DNA from: Mycobacterium deserti
Lineage (GTDB): Bacteria > Actinomycetota > Actinomycetes > Mycobacteriales > Mycobacteriaceae
Length of the DNA: 64,000 bases
Reading direction: 5' to 3'
Assembly: GCF_025345615.1 (NCBI RefSeq)
Contig: NZ_JAODWD010000001.1
Span: forward strand, 248,001-312,000
Position 1 is the stretch's first letter, and the number at the start of each line of letters is the position of its first letter. The notes under the pieces are model-generated. The model did no database searches. It was not told the DNA's origin and saw only the letters and a program-made list of their open reading frames with translations. Positions 1 to 9,781 of this stretch are shown here, piece after piece. The position numbers and the translations under genes were made by a program.

Positions 1-70
1 CACCGCCAAAAGCTTGTCGTCGAAAACCTGCCGTCCCATGCTTCGAGCGTACGTCTCTACGATCGACTCG

Positions 71-901
71 ATGAGTGAGTCCACGATCGACGGCAACATT
101 CTCGAAGGCGTCTCGGCCACCACGCTGTGGACCCTGCACAACCGCGCCAGCGAGGCCAAGCGCTCCGACGGGGTGATCCGCGACCCGTGGGCGGTCACGT
201 TGTTCGACGCGATCTCCTACGACTACCTCAAGTTCGGCAACCCCAACCAATCGCACGCGTTGCGGGCGGTGGCTTTCGACACCGAGGCGCGGCGCTATCT
301 GAGCGCTCACCCCCGGGCGGCGGTCGTGGCGCTGGCCGAGGGTCTGCAGACCAGCTTCTGGCGCCTGGCGCGACACGGCGTCGCTGACGAATTGATCTGG
401 TATTCGGTCGATTTACCGCCTGTCATGGCGCTTCGGGAGACGCTCTTGCCGCACGACGACCGGATCGTCGCGCTGGCTCAATCGGCACTGGACCGCAGCT
501 GGATGGACCGGGTCGACGCAGAGCACGGCGCGTTCATCACCGCCGAGGGTCTGCTGATGTACCTCGAGCCCGCCGACGCGCTGGGCCTGATCCGTGACTG
601 CGCGGCCCGCTTCCCCGGCGGGACGATGATGTTCGACTCGATTCCGCAGTGGTTCAGCAAGCGCACGGTCAGCGGGAAGCTCAGGCTCTCCGATCGCTAC
701 CTCGCGCCGCCGATGCCGTTCTCGATGTCCGCCGACGAGGGTGAGGCACTTGCGGGCACGATCCCCGGGGTACGTCTCGCACGCGACATCGCCTATCCGC
801 CCGGGCGCGCAATGTTCAAGATCGCCGCATGGCCGCCGCTGGACCGCATCGCCCTCTACCGCCGCGGCAGGCCGAGCATCACGCTGCTGGAGTTCGGATG
901 A
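71..901 (+). CDS. LCM/PPM1-family SAM-dependent methyltransferase
   Basis: A 276-residue class I methyltransferase of the leucine-carboxyl-methyltransferase (LCM/TcmP-like) family, which uses SAM to O-methylate carboxyl or hydroxyl groups; the substrate is unknown. The SAM-binding glycine motif is at residues 86-98 as [13 protein letters not shown], degenerate against the usual GAGLDTRxYR. A second conserved block, [11 protein letters not shown], lies about two thirds along. An in-frame ATG exists at 14, but 71 gives an N-terminus (GNILEGVSATTLWTL) that aligns with the paralogue at 1434 ([15 protein letters not shown]), so I chose 71. Its end overlaps the next gene by four bases (ATGA), indicating translational coupling. 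Family is fairly secure; function is not. Confidence 0.82.
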   Translation: MSESTIDGNILEGVSATTLWTLHNRASEAKRSDGVIRDPWAVTLFDAISYDYLKFGNPNQSHALRAVAFDTEARRYLSAHPRAAVVALAEGLQTSFWRLARHGVADELIWYSVDLPPVMALRETLLPHDDRIVALAQSALDRSWMDRVDAEHGAFITAEGLLMYLEPADALGLIRDCAARFPGGTMMFDSIPQWFSKRTVSGKLRLSDRYLAPPMPFSMSADEGEALAGTIPGVRLARDIAYPPGRAMFKIAAWPPLDRIALYRRGRPSITLLEFG

Positions 902-1419
902 CGCGCTACGCGGCGTTCCTGCGCGGAGTGAACGTCGGCGGAATAAACCTGAAGATGGCCGAGGTGGTCTCGGCGTTCGAGGACGCCGGATTCACCGACG
1001 TGCGAACGATTTTGGCCAGCGGGAATGTTCTCCTCAGCAGCCGCTCCGACGTCGCGGCCGTGCGGAAGAAAGCCGAGAAGGCGCTGCGCGACACGTTCGG
1101 CTACGACGCCTGGGTGCTGGCCTACGAGCTGGACGTCGTGCGGGCGATCTCCGAGGCCTATCCGTTCGACCGCGAGGTCGAAGGACACCACTCCTACGTC
1201 ACGTTCGTGACCGATGAGCAGGTGCTCTCCGAACTCGCCGCGCTCGCGGGCGACGCCCAGCCCGACGAGAAGATCGAGCGCGGCGAAGGTGTCATCTACT
1301 GGCAGGTGCCCAAGACGGGAACGCTGGACACCACCATCGGCAAGACGATGGGCAAGAAGCGGTACAAGTCGTCGACGACCACCCGAAACCTGCGCACGCT
1401 GGACAAAGTGCTGCGGTAG
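898..1419 (+). CDS. DUF1697 family protein
   Basis: A 173-residue DUF1697 protein. The N-terminal signature YAAFLRGVNVGGINLKM and the block ILASGNVLLSS are typical of the family, as is the C-terminal TTRNLRTLDK. The biochemical role is not established. The ATG at 898 overlaps the upstream methyltransferase stop (ATGA), which makes it a better start than the in-frame codon at 829. It sits between two paralogous methyltransferases and is probably co-transcribed with them. Confidence 0.85.
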   Translation: MTRYAAFLRGVNVGGINLKMAEVVSAFEDAGFTDVRTILASGNVLLSSRSDVAAVRKKAEKALRDTFGYDAWVLAYELDVVRAISEAYPFDREVEGHHSYVTFVTDEQVLSELAALAGDAQPDEKIERGEGVIYWQVPKTGTLDTTIGKTMGKKRYKSSTTTRNLRTLDKVLR

Positions 1420-1433
1420 GTAGATTCACTGGT

Positions 1434-2273
1434 GTGACACCGACCGCTCCCACGTCCAAAGCCGACGGCACCGTTTTGACCGGCGTCTCCGAAACAGCGC
1501 TGATGACGTTGCAGGTCCGCGCGAACGAGGCACGTCGGCCCGACTCGATCATCGATGATCCGATGGCGATCCAGTTGGCCGACTCCATCGAGTTCGACTT
1601 CGCCAAGTTCGGTTTCACGAGGCGTCAGGACATGGCGGTCCGGGCACTGGCATTCGACCGTCAGGCCCGCCGCTACCTCGCCGATCATCCGAAAGCCACC
1701 GTGGTGGCGCTCGCTGAGGGTTTGCAGACCAGCTTCTATCGCCTCGAGAGTGTCAGCGATCAATTCCGTTGGCTGACCGTCGATCTGCCACCGATGATCG
1801 ACCTGCGCCGCAAACTTCTGCCTGCGTCGGACCGTGTGCAGTTGTGCGCGCAGTCCGCGCTGGATTTCAGCTGGATGGACCGGGTCGACTCGGATGACGG
1901 GGTGTTCATCACCGCCGAGGGACTACTGATGTACCTGCAGCCCGAGGAGTCGCTGGGTCTGATCGCCGAATGCGCGAAGCGGTTCCCCGGTGGACGGATG
2001 ATGTTCGACCTTCCACCCGCGTGGTTCGCCAAGTGGATCAGCCGGGGCATGCTTCGGCCGTCGTTGCGCTACCGCGTGCCGCCGATGCCGTTCAGCCTGA
2101 CGCCGTCGGAGGCCGCGAATCTGGTCAACGACATCCCCGGCATCCGTGCGGTGCACGACGTCGCGCTGCCGCCCGGTCGCGGCAAAGTGTTCAACGCCCT
2201 GACGTGGACTGTGCAACGGGTCACGCTGTTCGACAACGTGCGGCCGGTGCTGACGCTGCTGGAGTTCGGCTAG
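1434..2273 (+). CDS. LCM-family SAM-dependent methyltransferase, paralogue
   Basis: A 279-residue paralogue of the gene at 71. The blocks [43 protein letters not shown] and the terminal LLEFG are shared almost residue for residue. It presumably uses SAM, with the same degenerate motif I. It begins at GTG 1434, 14 bases after the DUF1697 stop, so the three genes probably form one operon. Its stop overlaps the stop of the convergent GntR gene. A tandem duplication separated by DUF1697 is the simplest origin. Confidence 0.82.
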   Translation: MTPTAPTSKADGTVLTGVSETALMTLQVRANEARRPDSIIDDPMAIQLADSIEFDFAKFGFTRRQDMAVRALAFDRQARRYLADHPKATVVALAEGLQTSFYRLESVSDQFRWLTVDLPPMIDLRRKLLPASDRVQLCAQSALDFSWMDRVDSDDGVFITAEGLLMYLQPEESLGLIAECAKRFPGGRMMFDLPPAWFAKWISRGMLRPSLRYRVPPMPFSLTPSEAANLVNDIPGIRAVHDVALPPGRGKVFNALTWTVQRVTLFDNVRPVLTLLEFG

Positions 2274-2635
2274 TCGAAGGCCGTTTCGATGTAGCGCAGG
2301 GCGTCGACCTTGCCCACCCCCAGCGCCTTGGCCGCTGAGACGAACGAGTGCGCCGCGGAGGCCATCGCGGCGTCTGCCGGATCCGCTCGCGCCACGAAAG
2401 TACCGAAACGGCCCCGTGTTTCGAGTATGCCTGCCGATTCCAGCTCACGATATGCACGAGCCACGGTGTTGACTGCGAGTCCGAGCTGACCAGCCAGTTC
2501 GCGCACCGTCGGCAAGCGCGTCCCCGGCGCCAGGCGGCCGTCGCGGACACCGTCGATCACCTGTGTCCTGAGTTGGTCGAACAGCGGCCCCGCAGCCTGC
2601 TGGTCGAGGCGAACCCAATCCCCCAATTCGGTCAC
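2270..2635 (-). CDS. GntR-family transcriptional regulator (YtrA-like)
   Basis: A short 121-residue GntR regulator. The winged-helix block [19 protein letters not shown] / [29 protein letters not shown] / [12 protein letters not shown] covers roughly residues 10-80 and is followed by only a short helical tail, as in the YtrA subfamily that lacks a large ligand domain. I chose GTG 2635, giving [12 protein letters not shown]; the open frame extends farther upstream but would run into the divergent sirtuin gene. The 36-base gap to that gene means both promoters overlap, so it may regulate the sirtuin or itself. Confidence 0.85.
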   Translation of the reverse strand: MTELGDWVRLDQQAAGPLFDQLRTQVIDGVRDGRLAPGTRLPTVRELAGQLGLAVNTVARAYRELESAGILETRGRFGTFVARADPADAAMASAAHSFVSAAKALGVGKVDALRYIETAFD

Positions 2636-2671
2636 GTGCCCCAGTATCACCCAAGCGGCTAGTTTGGTCAT

Positions 2672-3385
2672 GTGCAGGTGACGGTCCTCAGCGGTGCGGG
2701 TATCTCGGCCGAAAGCGGTGTGCCGACGTTTCGCGACGCCGAAACCGGGCTGTGGGCAAAGGTCGATCCCTATGAGATCTCCAGCTCGGACGGGTGGAAG
2801 GCAAACCCGGAGAAGGTGTGGGCGTGGTACCTGTGGCGGCATTACATGATGGGTTCGGTACGGCCGAACAACGGGCACCTGGCCGTGGCGGACTGGCAGG
2901 ACTACGCGGACGTGCACGTGGTCACGCAGAACGTCGACAACCTGCATGAGCGCGCAGGCAGCAAGAACGTCTACCACCTGCACGGCAGCCTGTTCGAGTT
3001 TCGTTGCGACTACTGCCAATCGGCATACGACGGCGAGCTGCCCGCCATGCCCGAGCCGGTCGAGACGGTCGACCCGCCGCAATGCCCGTGCGGCGGGCTG
3101 ATCAGGCCGAATGTGGTCTGGTTCGGCGAGGCGCTGCCCGAGGATGCGTGGCAGCGTTCGGTGTCGGCGGTGACCGGCGCCGACATCGTGATCGTGGTCG
3201 GCACGTCGTCGATCGTGTACCCGGCGGCGGGCCTGCCCGAACTGGCACTGGCGAACGGCACGGCCGTCGTCGAGGTCAACCCTGAGCCCACGCCGCTGTC
3301 GGAGGCCGCGACGGCGGTAGTTCGGGAGTCGGCGGCCACCGCGCTGCCCGGCTTGCTGCAGCGCCTGCCCACTCTCCTCGGTTAG
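2672..3385 (+). CDS. cobB: NAD-dependent protein deacylase (sirtuin, CobB type)
   Basis: A 237-residue class III sirtuin that removes acyl groups from lysines using NAD. The NAD motif [15 protein letters not shown] spans residues 8-22, [12 protein letters not shown] 85-96, and the catalytic His is H104 in YHLHG. Four zinc-ligand cysteines are C112, C115, C138 and C140. A Y53-x-x-R56 pair (YLWR) matches the substrate pocket of SIRT5/CobB enzymes that remove succinyl or malonyl groups, so desuccinylase activity is likely. GTG 2672 is the start; it diverges from a GntR regulator. Lysine acylation control fits the many acyl-CoA genes nearby, but that link is inference. Confidence 0.93.
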   Translation: MQVTVLSGAGISAESGVPTFRDAETGLWAKVDPYEISSSDGWKANPEKVWAWYLWRHYMMGSVRPNNGHLAVADWQDYADVHVVTQNVDNLHERAGSKNVYHLHGSLFEFRCDYCQSAYDGELPAMPEPVETVDPPQCPCGGLIRPNVVWFGEALPEDAWQRSVSAVTGADIVIVVGTSSIVYPAAGLPELALANGTAVVEVNPEPTPLSEAATAVVRESAATALPGLLQRLPTLLG

Positions 3386-3394
3386 CGGTCCCCG

Positions 3395-4033
3395 TCACGA
3401 CTTGACCGCGCGACCGATCGCGAACTCCGCCACCGGCAGTGGCACCCAGGCCGGCATAGTCCACTCCCGCCGGGCGCCGGACACCGCGAAGCCTGCACCG
3501 CTGATGATCTGCTCGGTGTGCCGATGCGTGTGACAGTTGCCGAGCAACCTCGGCCACAGCGTGGCGTCCGCTGCTTTTTGCAACCCGGCGCGCAAGCCGC
3601 CGCTCGCGACGTGCTCGAGGTAGCGCAGCTCTCCGCCTGGGCGCAGCAGCGAGTGCAACTGCCGCACAACGCTGTTCGGATCCTCAACCGAGCACAACAC
3701 CATCGAGCACACCACCGCGTCGAACGGCGCTCCCCCCAAAGACAGCGCGAAGTCCTCGACGGCGTCACCGCTGACGGTCACCGGGACCGGCGCCTCAGCG
3801 GCCGCCTGATGCGCCATCGCCGCTAGCCGCTGTTCGGGTTCGACGGCCACCACCTCGGTGACCGTCGGGGGGTAGAACGCGAAATTCGTCCCGGTCCCTG
3901 CGCCCACCTCGAGCACGCGCCCGGTCAGACCCGCGAGGTTCTCCCGGCGCAACCGCTGGATCGCGTCGGTTTCGTGCCGAGAAAGATACATCCACACCCG
4001 CGCGAAGAACGGGTTATCCACGCTGCTGCTCAT
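3395..4033 (-). CDS. class I SAM-dependent methyltransferase (Rv1147-like)
   Basis: A 212-residue methyltransferase. Motif I, VLEVGAGTGTNFAFYP, sits near residues 40-56, followed by VVAVEPEQRLAAMA and the region DAVVCSMVLCSVEDPNSVVRQL / LRPGGELRYLEHV. The substrate is unknown; related proteins are often annotated as phospholipid or quinone methyltransferases. The ATG at 4033 lies inside the end of the upstream TetR gene (20-base overlap), so it is the last gene of an MmpL-TetR-methyltransferase operon. In M. tuberculosis Rv1147 holds the same position next to mmpL13, which supports the orthology (from memory of gene order). Confidence 0.85.
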   Translation of the reverse strand: MSSSVDNPFFARVWMYLSRHETDAIQRLRRENLAGLTGRVLEVGAGTGTNFAFYPPTVTEVVAVEPEQRLAAMAHQAAAEAPVPVTVSGDAVEDFALSLGGAPFDAVVCSMVLCSVEDPNSVVRQLHSLLRPGGELRYLEHVASGGLRAGLQKAADATLWPRLLGNCHTHRHTEQIISGAGFAVSGARREWTMPAWVPLPVAEFAIGRAVKS

Positions 4034-4712
4034 CCGTTGTCCCGTCTACGCTCAGTCGCCCCTTGAGCCACGTTATCGCCTCGTGCGCGGGCGCATCCAG
4101 GTCGACCATGTCGACGACGATGTGGCCGAGGCACGCCGCGGCAAGTACGCGGTCGGCGAAGGCCTCGACATCGCCCCAGGGCAGATAGGGCTTCGAGACC
4201 ACCAGCGCCGCGACGCCATGGGCGACGCTCCACATCTCCATGGCCGCGGCCGTCGGGTCACCGGCGGGAAAGACGCCCTCGCGAATCAAACCCTCCACCG
4301 CACCGCGCATGTGGAGGAACGCCGAGCTGTTCAGCGCCACCTCCACATCGCTGCCGGGCCGGCCCTCGCCCATGGTGGCGATGCGATACAGCTCCGGGGT
4401 TTTCATGGCGAAGCGGACATACGCCAGGCCCTGCTCGCGCAGCACGTCGACCGTCGACGGCTGGCCCACCGCGGCCTGCTGCATCTCTTCGTCGAGCTTC
4501 TCGAAGTATCTGGCACACACCGCGTCGAGCAGTGCGTCCTTGTCGGCGAAGTGCAGATAGATCGACGGCGGAGTCACCCCGACACGCTGAGCGACCGACC
4601 GGATCGACACCTCCTTGGCGTGACCGGTCTCCAAGAGCAACTCTGTTGTCGCGTCGAGGATCTCTTCCCGTAACTGCTCACCGGAACCCCGCGGTGCGCG
4701 CTTTCGTCTCAT
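4014..4712 (-). CDS. TetR-family transcriptional regulator
   Basis: A 232-residue TetR regulator. The DNA-binding domain covers about residues 10-63, with the helix-turn-helix VSIRSVAQRVGVTPPSIYLHFADKDALLDAV. The rest is a helical ligand/dimer domain resembling TetR_C_33-type domains. The start ATG 4712 overlaps the MmpL stop by four bases (ATGA); the open frame extends upstream but only as a shadow. Co-transcription with an MmpL exporter suggests it represses its own operon, probably through the palindrome at 7003-7019 in front of mmpL. Confidence 0.88.
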   Translation of the reverse strand: MRRKRAPRGSGEQLREEILDATTELLLETGHAKEVSIRSVAQRVGVTPPSIYLHFADKDALLDAVCARYFEKLDEEMQQAAVGQPSTVDVLREQGLAYVRFAMKTPELYRIATMGEGRPGSDVEVALNSSAFLHMRGAVEGLIREGVFPAGDPTAAAMEMWSVAHGVAALVVSKPYLPWGDVEAFADRVLAAACLGHIVVDMVDLDAPAHEAITWLKGRLSVDGTTDEQQRG

Positions 4713-6970
4713 CGGGTTGCGACGGGTTCCTTCACCGGCGCCACCTCGTCCGCCGACTCGCGCAAACCGATGCGTTCGTGCAGGCGGGCCAGCGGTTTGG
4801 GCGCCCACCAGTTCCACCTGCCGAGCACATGCATGAACGCGGGCACCAACGCCATGCGGACCAGTGTCGCATCAGCCAGCACCGCGAGGGTCAGACCGAC
4901 ACCGAACATCCGCATGAACGCCACCTGCGCGGCGATCAATGCCGCGAACGAGATCGCCATCAGCAGTGCCGCGGCGGTCACGACGCGCCCCGTCTTCGCC
5001 AATCCCAGAGCGACGCTCTCGTCGTTGTCCTCGCGGGTCCGCCCCGACTTCAGCCAGTACTCGCGGATGCGAGAGACCAGGAACACCTCGTAGTCCATCG
5101 ACAATCCGAACGCGATGCAGAACAACAGCACCGGCATGTTCGCCACCAGCGTGCCGGTGGGCGTCGTGCCCAAGGCGCCGAGGTGGCCGTCCTGGAAGAT
5201 CCACACCAGCGCGCCGAACGCCGCAGTGAGTGACAAGACGTTGAGTACCAACGCTTTCAACGGCAACACGACACTGTCGGTCAGCAGGAACAGCAACACG
5301 AATGTGATCGCCGCGATGACGCCGAGCACAAGGGGCAGTCGCGAGGTGATCGCCGACGAGCTGTCCCGGTTGATCTGCGCGACACCCGTCAGCTGGACCG
5401 GCACCCCGCCTGGCGTTTTCACTGCCCGCAGCTGGTCGAGCTGGGCCTCCGAGGCGTCGGAGAACAGCGGCGCGGCACTCGCCACTGTGAGGAACGCGCT
5501 GCCGTCGGCGAATCCGGTGGCCGCCGACGGCGGGCCCGCGGGTCTACCATCGGCGAAGGTGCCGCCGGGCGCCGACACCGACGACACGTCGGGCACCTGT
5601 GACAGCGCGGCCGCGTAGCCGTCGAGGTCGCTCGGCGCGATCTGTCGGGTGTCCGGAATGACAACGGTGACGTTGCGCGCGGAGTCCACTTCGAACTCGT
5701 CGCGAAGTTGGTCGCCGACCTGTCGTGCCGAGGCGGACTCCGGCAGCACGCGGTCGTCGGGAAAGCCCCACTTGGCGCCGAGGAACGGCGCTCCGAGCAA
5801 CAGCAGCAGGGCGATGATCGCCAGACCGATTGGAACAGACCGTCGTACAACGAATTTGGTTGAGCGGTACCAGAACATCTGCTCGACGGGTTTGCGGACG
5901 GGGTCCGGCCGGTTGAACACCCAGCGGGCGAGGCGGCGGGCGTCGAGGGAATCCATCCGGTCGCCGAGCAGCACGATCGCCGCGGGCGCCACCACGATCG
6001 CGGCTACGGCCGCGAACGTCACCACCGCGACCCCCGCATACGCGAACGACTGCAGGAAGTACATCGGGAACAACACCATCGCCACCATCGAGAGCGCGAC
6101 CGTCAGCGCCGAGAACAACACGGTGCGGCCCGCAGTCGCCATGGTGCGCACCAGTGCCCGGTCGCGGTCGGCGCCCTCGGCCAGTTCGTCGCGGTAGCGG
6201 CTGATGATCAGCAGTGTGTAGTCGATGGCCAGTGCCAAACCCATCGCGATGGAGAGGTTCATCGCGAAGATCGACACGTCGGTGATGAACGTGATGCCCC
6301 GCAGCACCGCCATCGACCCCAGGATCGCGAACCCGCCGACGGCCAACGGCAGCGCGGCGGCCATGAGCCCACCGAACACCCAGACCAGCACGACGAAGCT
6401 CAGCGGGATCGCGATGGCTTCCATCATCAGCAGGTCTTTTTCGCTCTGCGTGTTGATCTGGACGTACGTCATCGCCTCGCCGCCCGCACGCACGGTGACC
6501 CCGTCGCGGTCGTGCACGAGTCGGTCGGTCAGCTCTTTGGCGTGTTTCTGGGCCTCGCTCTCGCCGCCGGTGATCCCGGCGACGATCAGGCCCGTCTTGC
6601 CGTCCTTGCTGACCATCGCCGGCGCAGCGGTCGGCGGCGCGCTCCACGCGGAGACGACGTCGGCCACGTACGGGGAGGCCTGTAGCTGCGCAGCGATGTC
6701 GGCGCCGACCGAGCGCGCGGCGGGGCTCTGCGCGCCCTCGGTGCCGTCGTCGGTCACGCTGATCAACAACTCCATGTCGCCCTGGCCGAACTTGTCGACC
6801 AGCAGCTTGGTGGCGTGCGCCGATTCGGAGGTGGGGTCCTGGAATCCTCCAGCGGACAGGTGACCGGCCACCGGAATTCCGAAGAACCCGCAGGCCGCCA
6901 TCACCAGCGCCGCGATGACGATGATCCGCCGCGGGGCGGCGATGGCCAGGTGTGCGATCCGTTGCAGCAC
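4709..6970 (-). CDS. MmpL/RND-family lipid exporter, MmpL13-like
   Basis: A 753-residue MMPL-family RND transporter in the inner membrane, expected to export lipids or siderophore-like molecules with proton coupling. There is an N-terminal membrane helix (about 15-35), a periplasmic loop, a five-helix bundle (about 185-330), a second loop, and a final bundle (about 545-700). The proton-relay Asp-Tyr pairs are visible at D250-Y251 (MGLALAIDY) and D626-Y627 (FGLSMDY). Context (Rv1144-, mcr- and Rv1147-like neighbours) points to MmpL13. In M. tuberculosis this gene is known as two pieces, mmpL13a and mmpL13b, whereas here it is uninterrupted. It heads the operon with tetR and the methyltransferase. 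Confidence 0.92.
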   Translation of the reverse strand: MLQRIAHLAIAAPRRIIVIAALVMAACGFFGIPVAGHLSAGGFQDPTSESAHATKLLVDKFGQGDMELLISVTDDGTEGAQSPAARSVGADIAAQLQASPYVADVVSAWSAPPTAAPAMVSKDGKTGLIVAGITGGESEAQKHAKELTDRLVHDRDGVTVRAGGEAMTYVQINTQSEKDLLMMEAIAIPLSFVVLVWVFGGLMAAALPLAVGGFAILGSMAVLRGITFITDVSIFAMNLSIAMGLALAIDYTLLIISRYRDELAEGADRDRALVRTMATAGRTVLFSALTVALSMVAMVLFPMYFLQSFAYAGVAVVTFAAVAAIVVAPAAIVLLGDRMDSLDARRLARWVFNRPDPVRKPVEQMFWYRSTKFVVRRSVPIGLAIIALLLLLGAPFLGAKWGFPDDRVLPESASARQVGDQLRDEFEVDSARNVTVVIPDTRQIAPSDLDGYAAALSQVPDVSSVSAPGGTFADGRPAGPPSAATGFADGSAFLTVASAAPLFSDASEAQLDQLRAVKTPGGVPVQLTGVAQINRDSSSAITSRLPLVLGVIAAITFVLLFLLTDSVVLPLKALVLNVLSLTAAFGALVWIFQDGHLGALGTTPTGTLVANMPVLLFCIAFGLSMDYEVFLVSRIREYWLKSGRTREDNDESVALGLAKTGRVVTAAALLMAISFAALIAAQVAFMRMFGVGLTLAVLADATLVRMALVPAFMHVLGRWNWWAPKPLARLHERIGLRESADEVAPVKEPVATR

Positions 6971-7002
6971 GTCGCAATCCTTCCGCTGAGATACCAGCGC
7001 TA

Positions 7003-7019
7003 ACTTAACAGTGATAAGT
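7003..7019. promoter_or_regulatory. Palindromic operator upstream of mmpL operon
   Basis: ACTTAACAGTGATAAGT is an inverted repeat (arms ACTTA/TAAGT, with further pairing inside and one mismatch) 33 bases upstream of the mmpL start and about 100 bases from the divergent DoxX gene. Size and position suit a TetR dimer. The linked TetR is the obvious candidate, by inference. Confidence 0.5.
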
Positions 7020-7119
7020 CAATATCGTCAACATCCGACCCGGACACGTTTGAGTTACCCCCGAGGTTCACCGTGATTCGGCCCGATGACTTTTTGCCCC
7101 TCTGGTAGTCGTATTCGGC

Positions 7120-7659
7120 ATGACAACCACGGACCTCGCCCCAGCCACCACCCGCAACACCACAGCGGACGTCGGACTGCTGATTCTGCGCATCGGGGTA
7201 GGCGCAGCGATTCTTCAGGCGGGTCTGATCAAAGTCTTCGATTTCAGCACGACGGTTGGCTTCATGGAGTCCGCCGGATGGCGGCTCCCTGGGCTGGCCG
7301 CCTTCATGGTCACCGCGGCCGAGACGCTGGGCGGGCTCGGCCTGATCTTCGGCGCAGCCACGCCGTTGGCGGCGTTCGCAGTGATCAGCGCCATGGTCGA
7401 CGCATGGGCGGTCAACGTGTCGGGCGGCGCGTTCTGGTCGGAGCCGTTCAACGTGCCGTTCCTGATCGGTATCGGCGCGACCGCGCTCCTGTTCACCGGT
7501 GCGGGCGCCTACTCAATCGACGCGAAGGTCCTCGGCCGCACGACCTTCTCGACGCGCCTCGCCGTCGGACTGCTCGTCGCGGCGTTCGCCGCGGCGATAC
7601 TGACCTGGATCGCGCTGCTGGGGTCCAATCCGATCCACTTCACCGCGCCCGCGGGCTGA
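7120..7659 (+). CDS. DoxX family membrane protein
   Basis: A 179-residue DoxX-type protein with four hydrophobic segments: about 20-40 (VGLLILRIGVGAAILQAGLI), 60-85 (AFMVTAAETLGGLGLIFG), 88-105 and 115-135, plus a C-terminal segment near 150-170. DoxX proteins are small inner-membrane proteins. In mycobacteria one member joins a membrane-associated oxidoreductase complex, but this copy has no SodA or SseA partner nearby. ATG 7120 is the only plausible start. It diverges from the mmpL operon. Confidence 0.85.
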   Translation: MTTTDLAPATTRNTTADVGLLILRIGVGAAILQAGLIKVFDFSTTVGFMESAGWRLPGLAAFMVTAAETLGGLGLIFGAATPLAAFAVISAMVDAWAVNVSGGAFWSEPFNVPFLIGIGATALLFTGAGAYSIDAKVLGRTTFSTRLAVGLLVAAFAAAILTWIALLGSNPIHFTAPAG

Positions 7660-7668
7660 CCAGCGCAA

Positions 7669-7708
7669 ACTTACTTGCCGGTAAGTCCGGAACCTACTTC
7701 CCGGTAAG
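7669..7708. promoter_or_regulatory. Twin CTTnCCGGnAAG palindromes
   Basis: Two copies of a near-palindromic box, ACTTGCCGGTAAG at 7673-7685 and ACTTCCCGGTAAG at 7696-7708, lie 23 bases apart (about two helical turns). The first sits within a longer inverted repeat with arms ACTTAC/GTAAGT (7669-7686). They fall between the DoxX stop and the 51-residue gene, so they look like tandem operators for the latter. The regulator is unknown. Confidence 0.5.
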
Positions 7709-7749
7709 AATTGCCACCATTTTCCGAATCGAGACTCAATGATTCCTTA

Positions 7750-7905
7750 ATGGTGATGGTTACTCTCCAGTACATGTGGATCGACGACACCAGTGCCGAC
7801 GTCATCAAGGTTGACTTCGACGCGCTCTACCACGGCGATGTCCTGGTAGAGGGCGACACCTCGGAGCAACTCAACGACGAGCACACGCTGCCAGAAGCAG
7901 TGTGA
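7750..7905 (+). CDS. Small acidic hypothetical protein (51 residues)
   Basis: An open frame of 51 codons from ATG 7750, with alternative starts at ATG 7756 and 7774. The product is acidic (VIKVDFDALYHGDVLVEGD then DTSEQLNDEHTLPEAV) with no signal peptide or membrane segment, and I do not recognise a family. A coding role is supported by the twin operator-like boxes upstream and a strong hairpin terminator right after the stop. It is convergent with the nitronate monooxygenase gene. Confidence 0.6.
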   Translation: MVMVTLQYMWIDDTSADVIKVDFDALYHGDVLVEGDTSEQLNDEHTLPEAV

Positions 7906-7907
7906 TC

Positions 7908-7932
7908 GAATGCCCGCCTTTGGCGGGCATTC
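7908..7932. terminator. Perfect 11-bp stem-loop terminator
   Basis: GAATGCCCGCC pairs perfectly with GGCGGGCATTC across a TTT loop. It starts three bases after the stop of the small gene and lies before the end of the convergent nitronate monooxygenase gene. A second weaker hairpin (GCCCG/CGGGC) follows near 7939. There is no long T-run, as is usual in mycobacteria. It probably works in both directions. Confidence 0.8.
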
Positions 7933-7983
7933 AGTTTGCCCGCCGCGGGCGTACTTCGTTGATGCCTCTTTTTCTGTGACCTC

Positions 7984-9763
<1,780 letters not shown>

Positions 9764-9781
9764 TACAGCGGATTCCTTTCT

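Noticed and set aside
5544..6977. 477-residue minus-strand open frame overlapping mmpL
   Set aside because: Arg/Gly-rich shadow of the MmpL gene in another frame; the MmpL frame has clear membrane segments and motifs.
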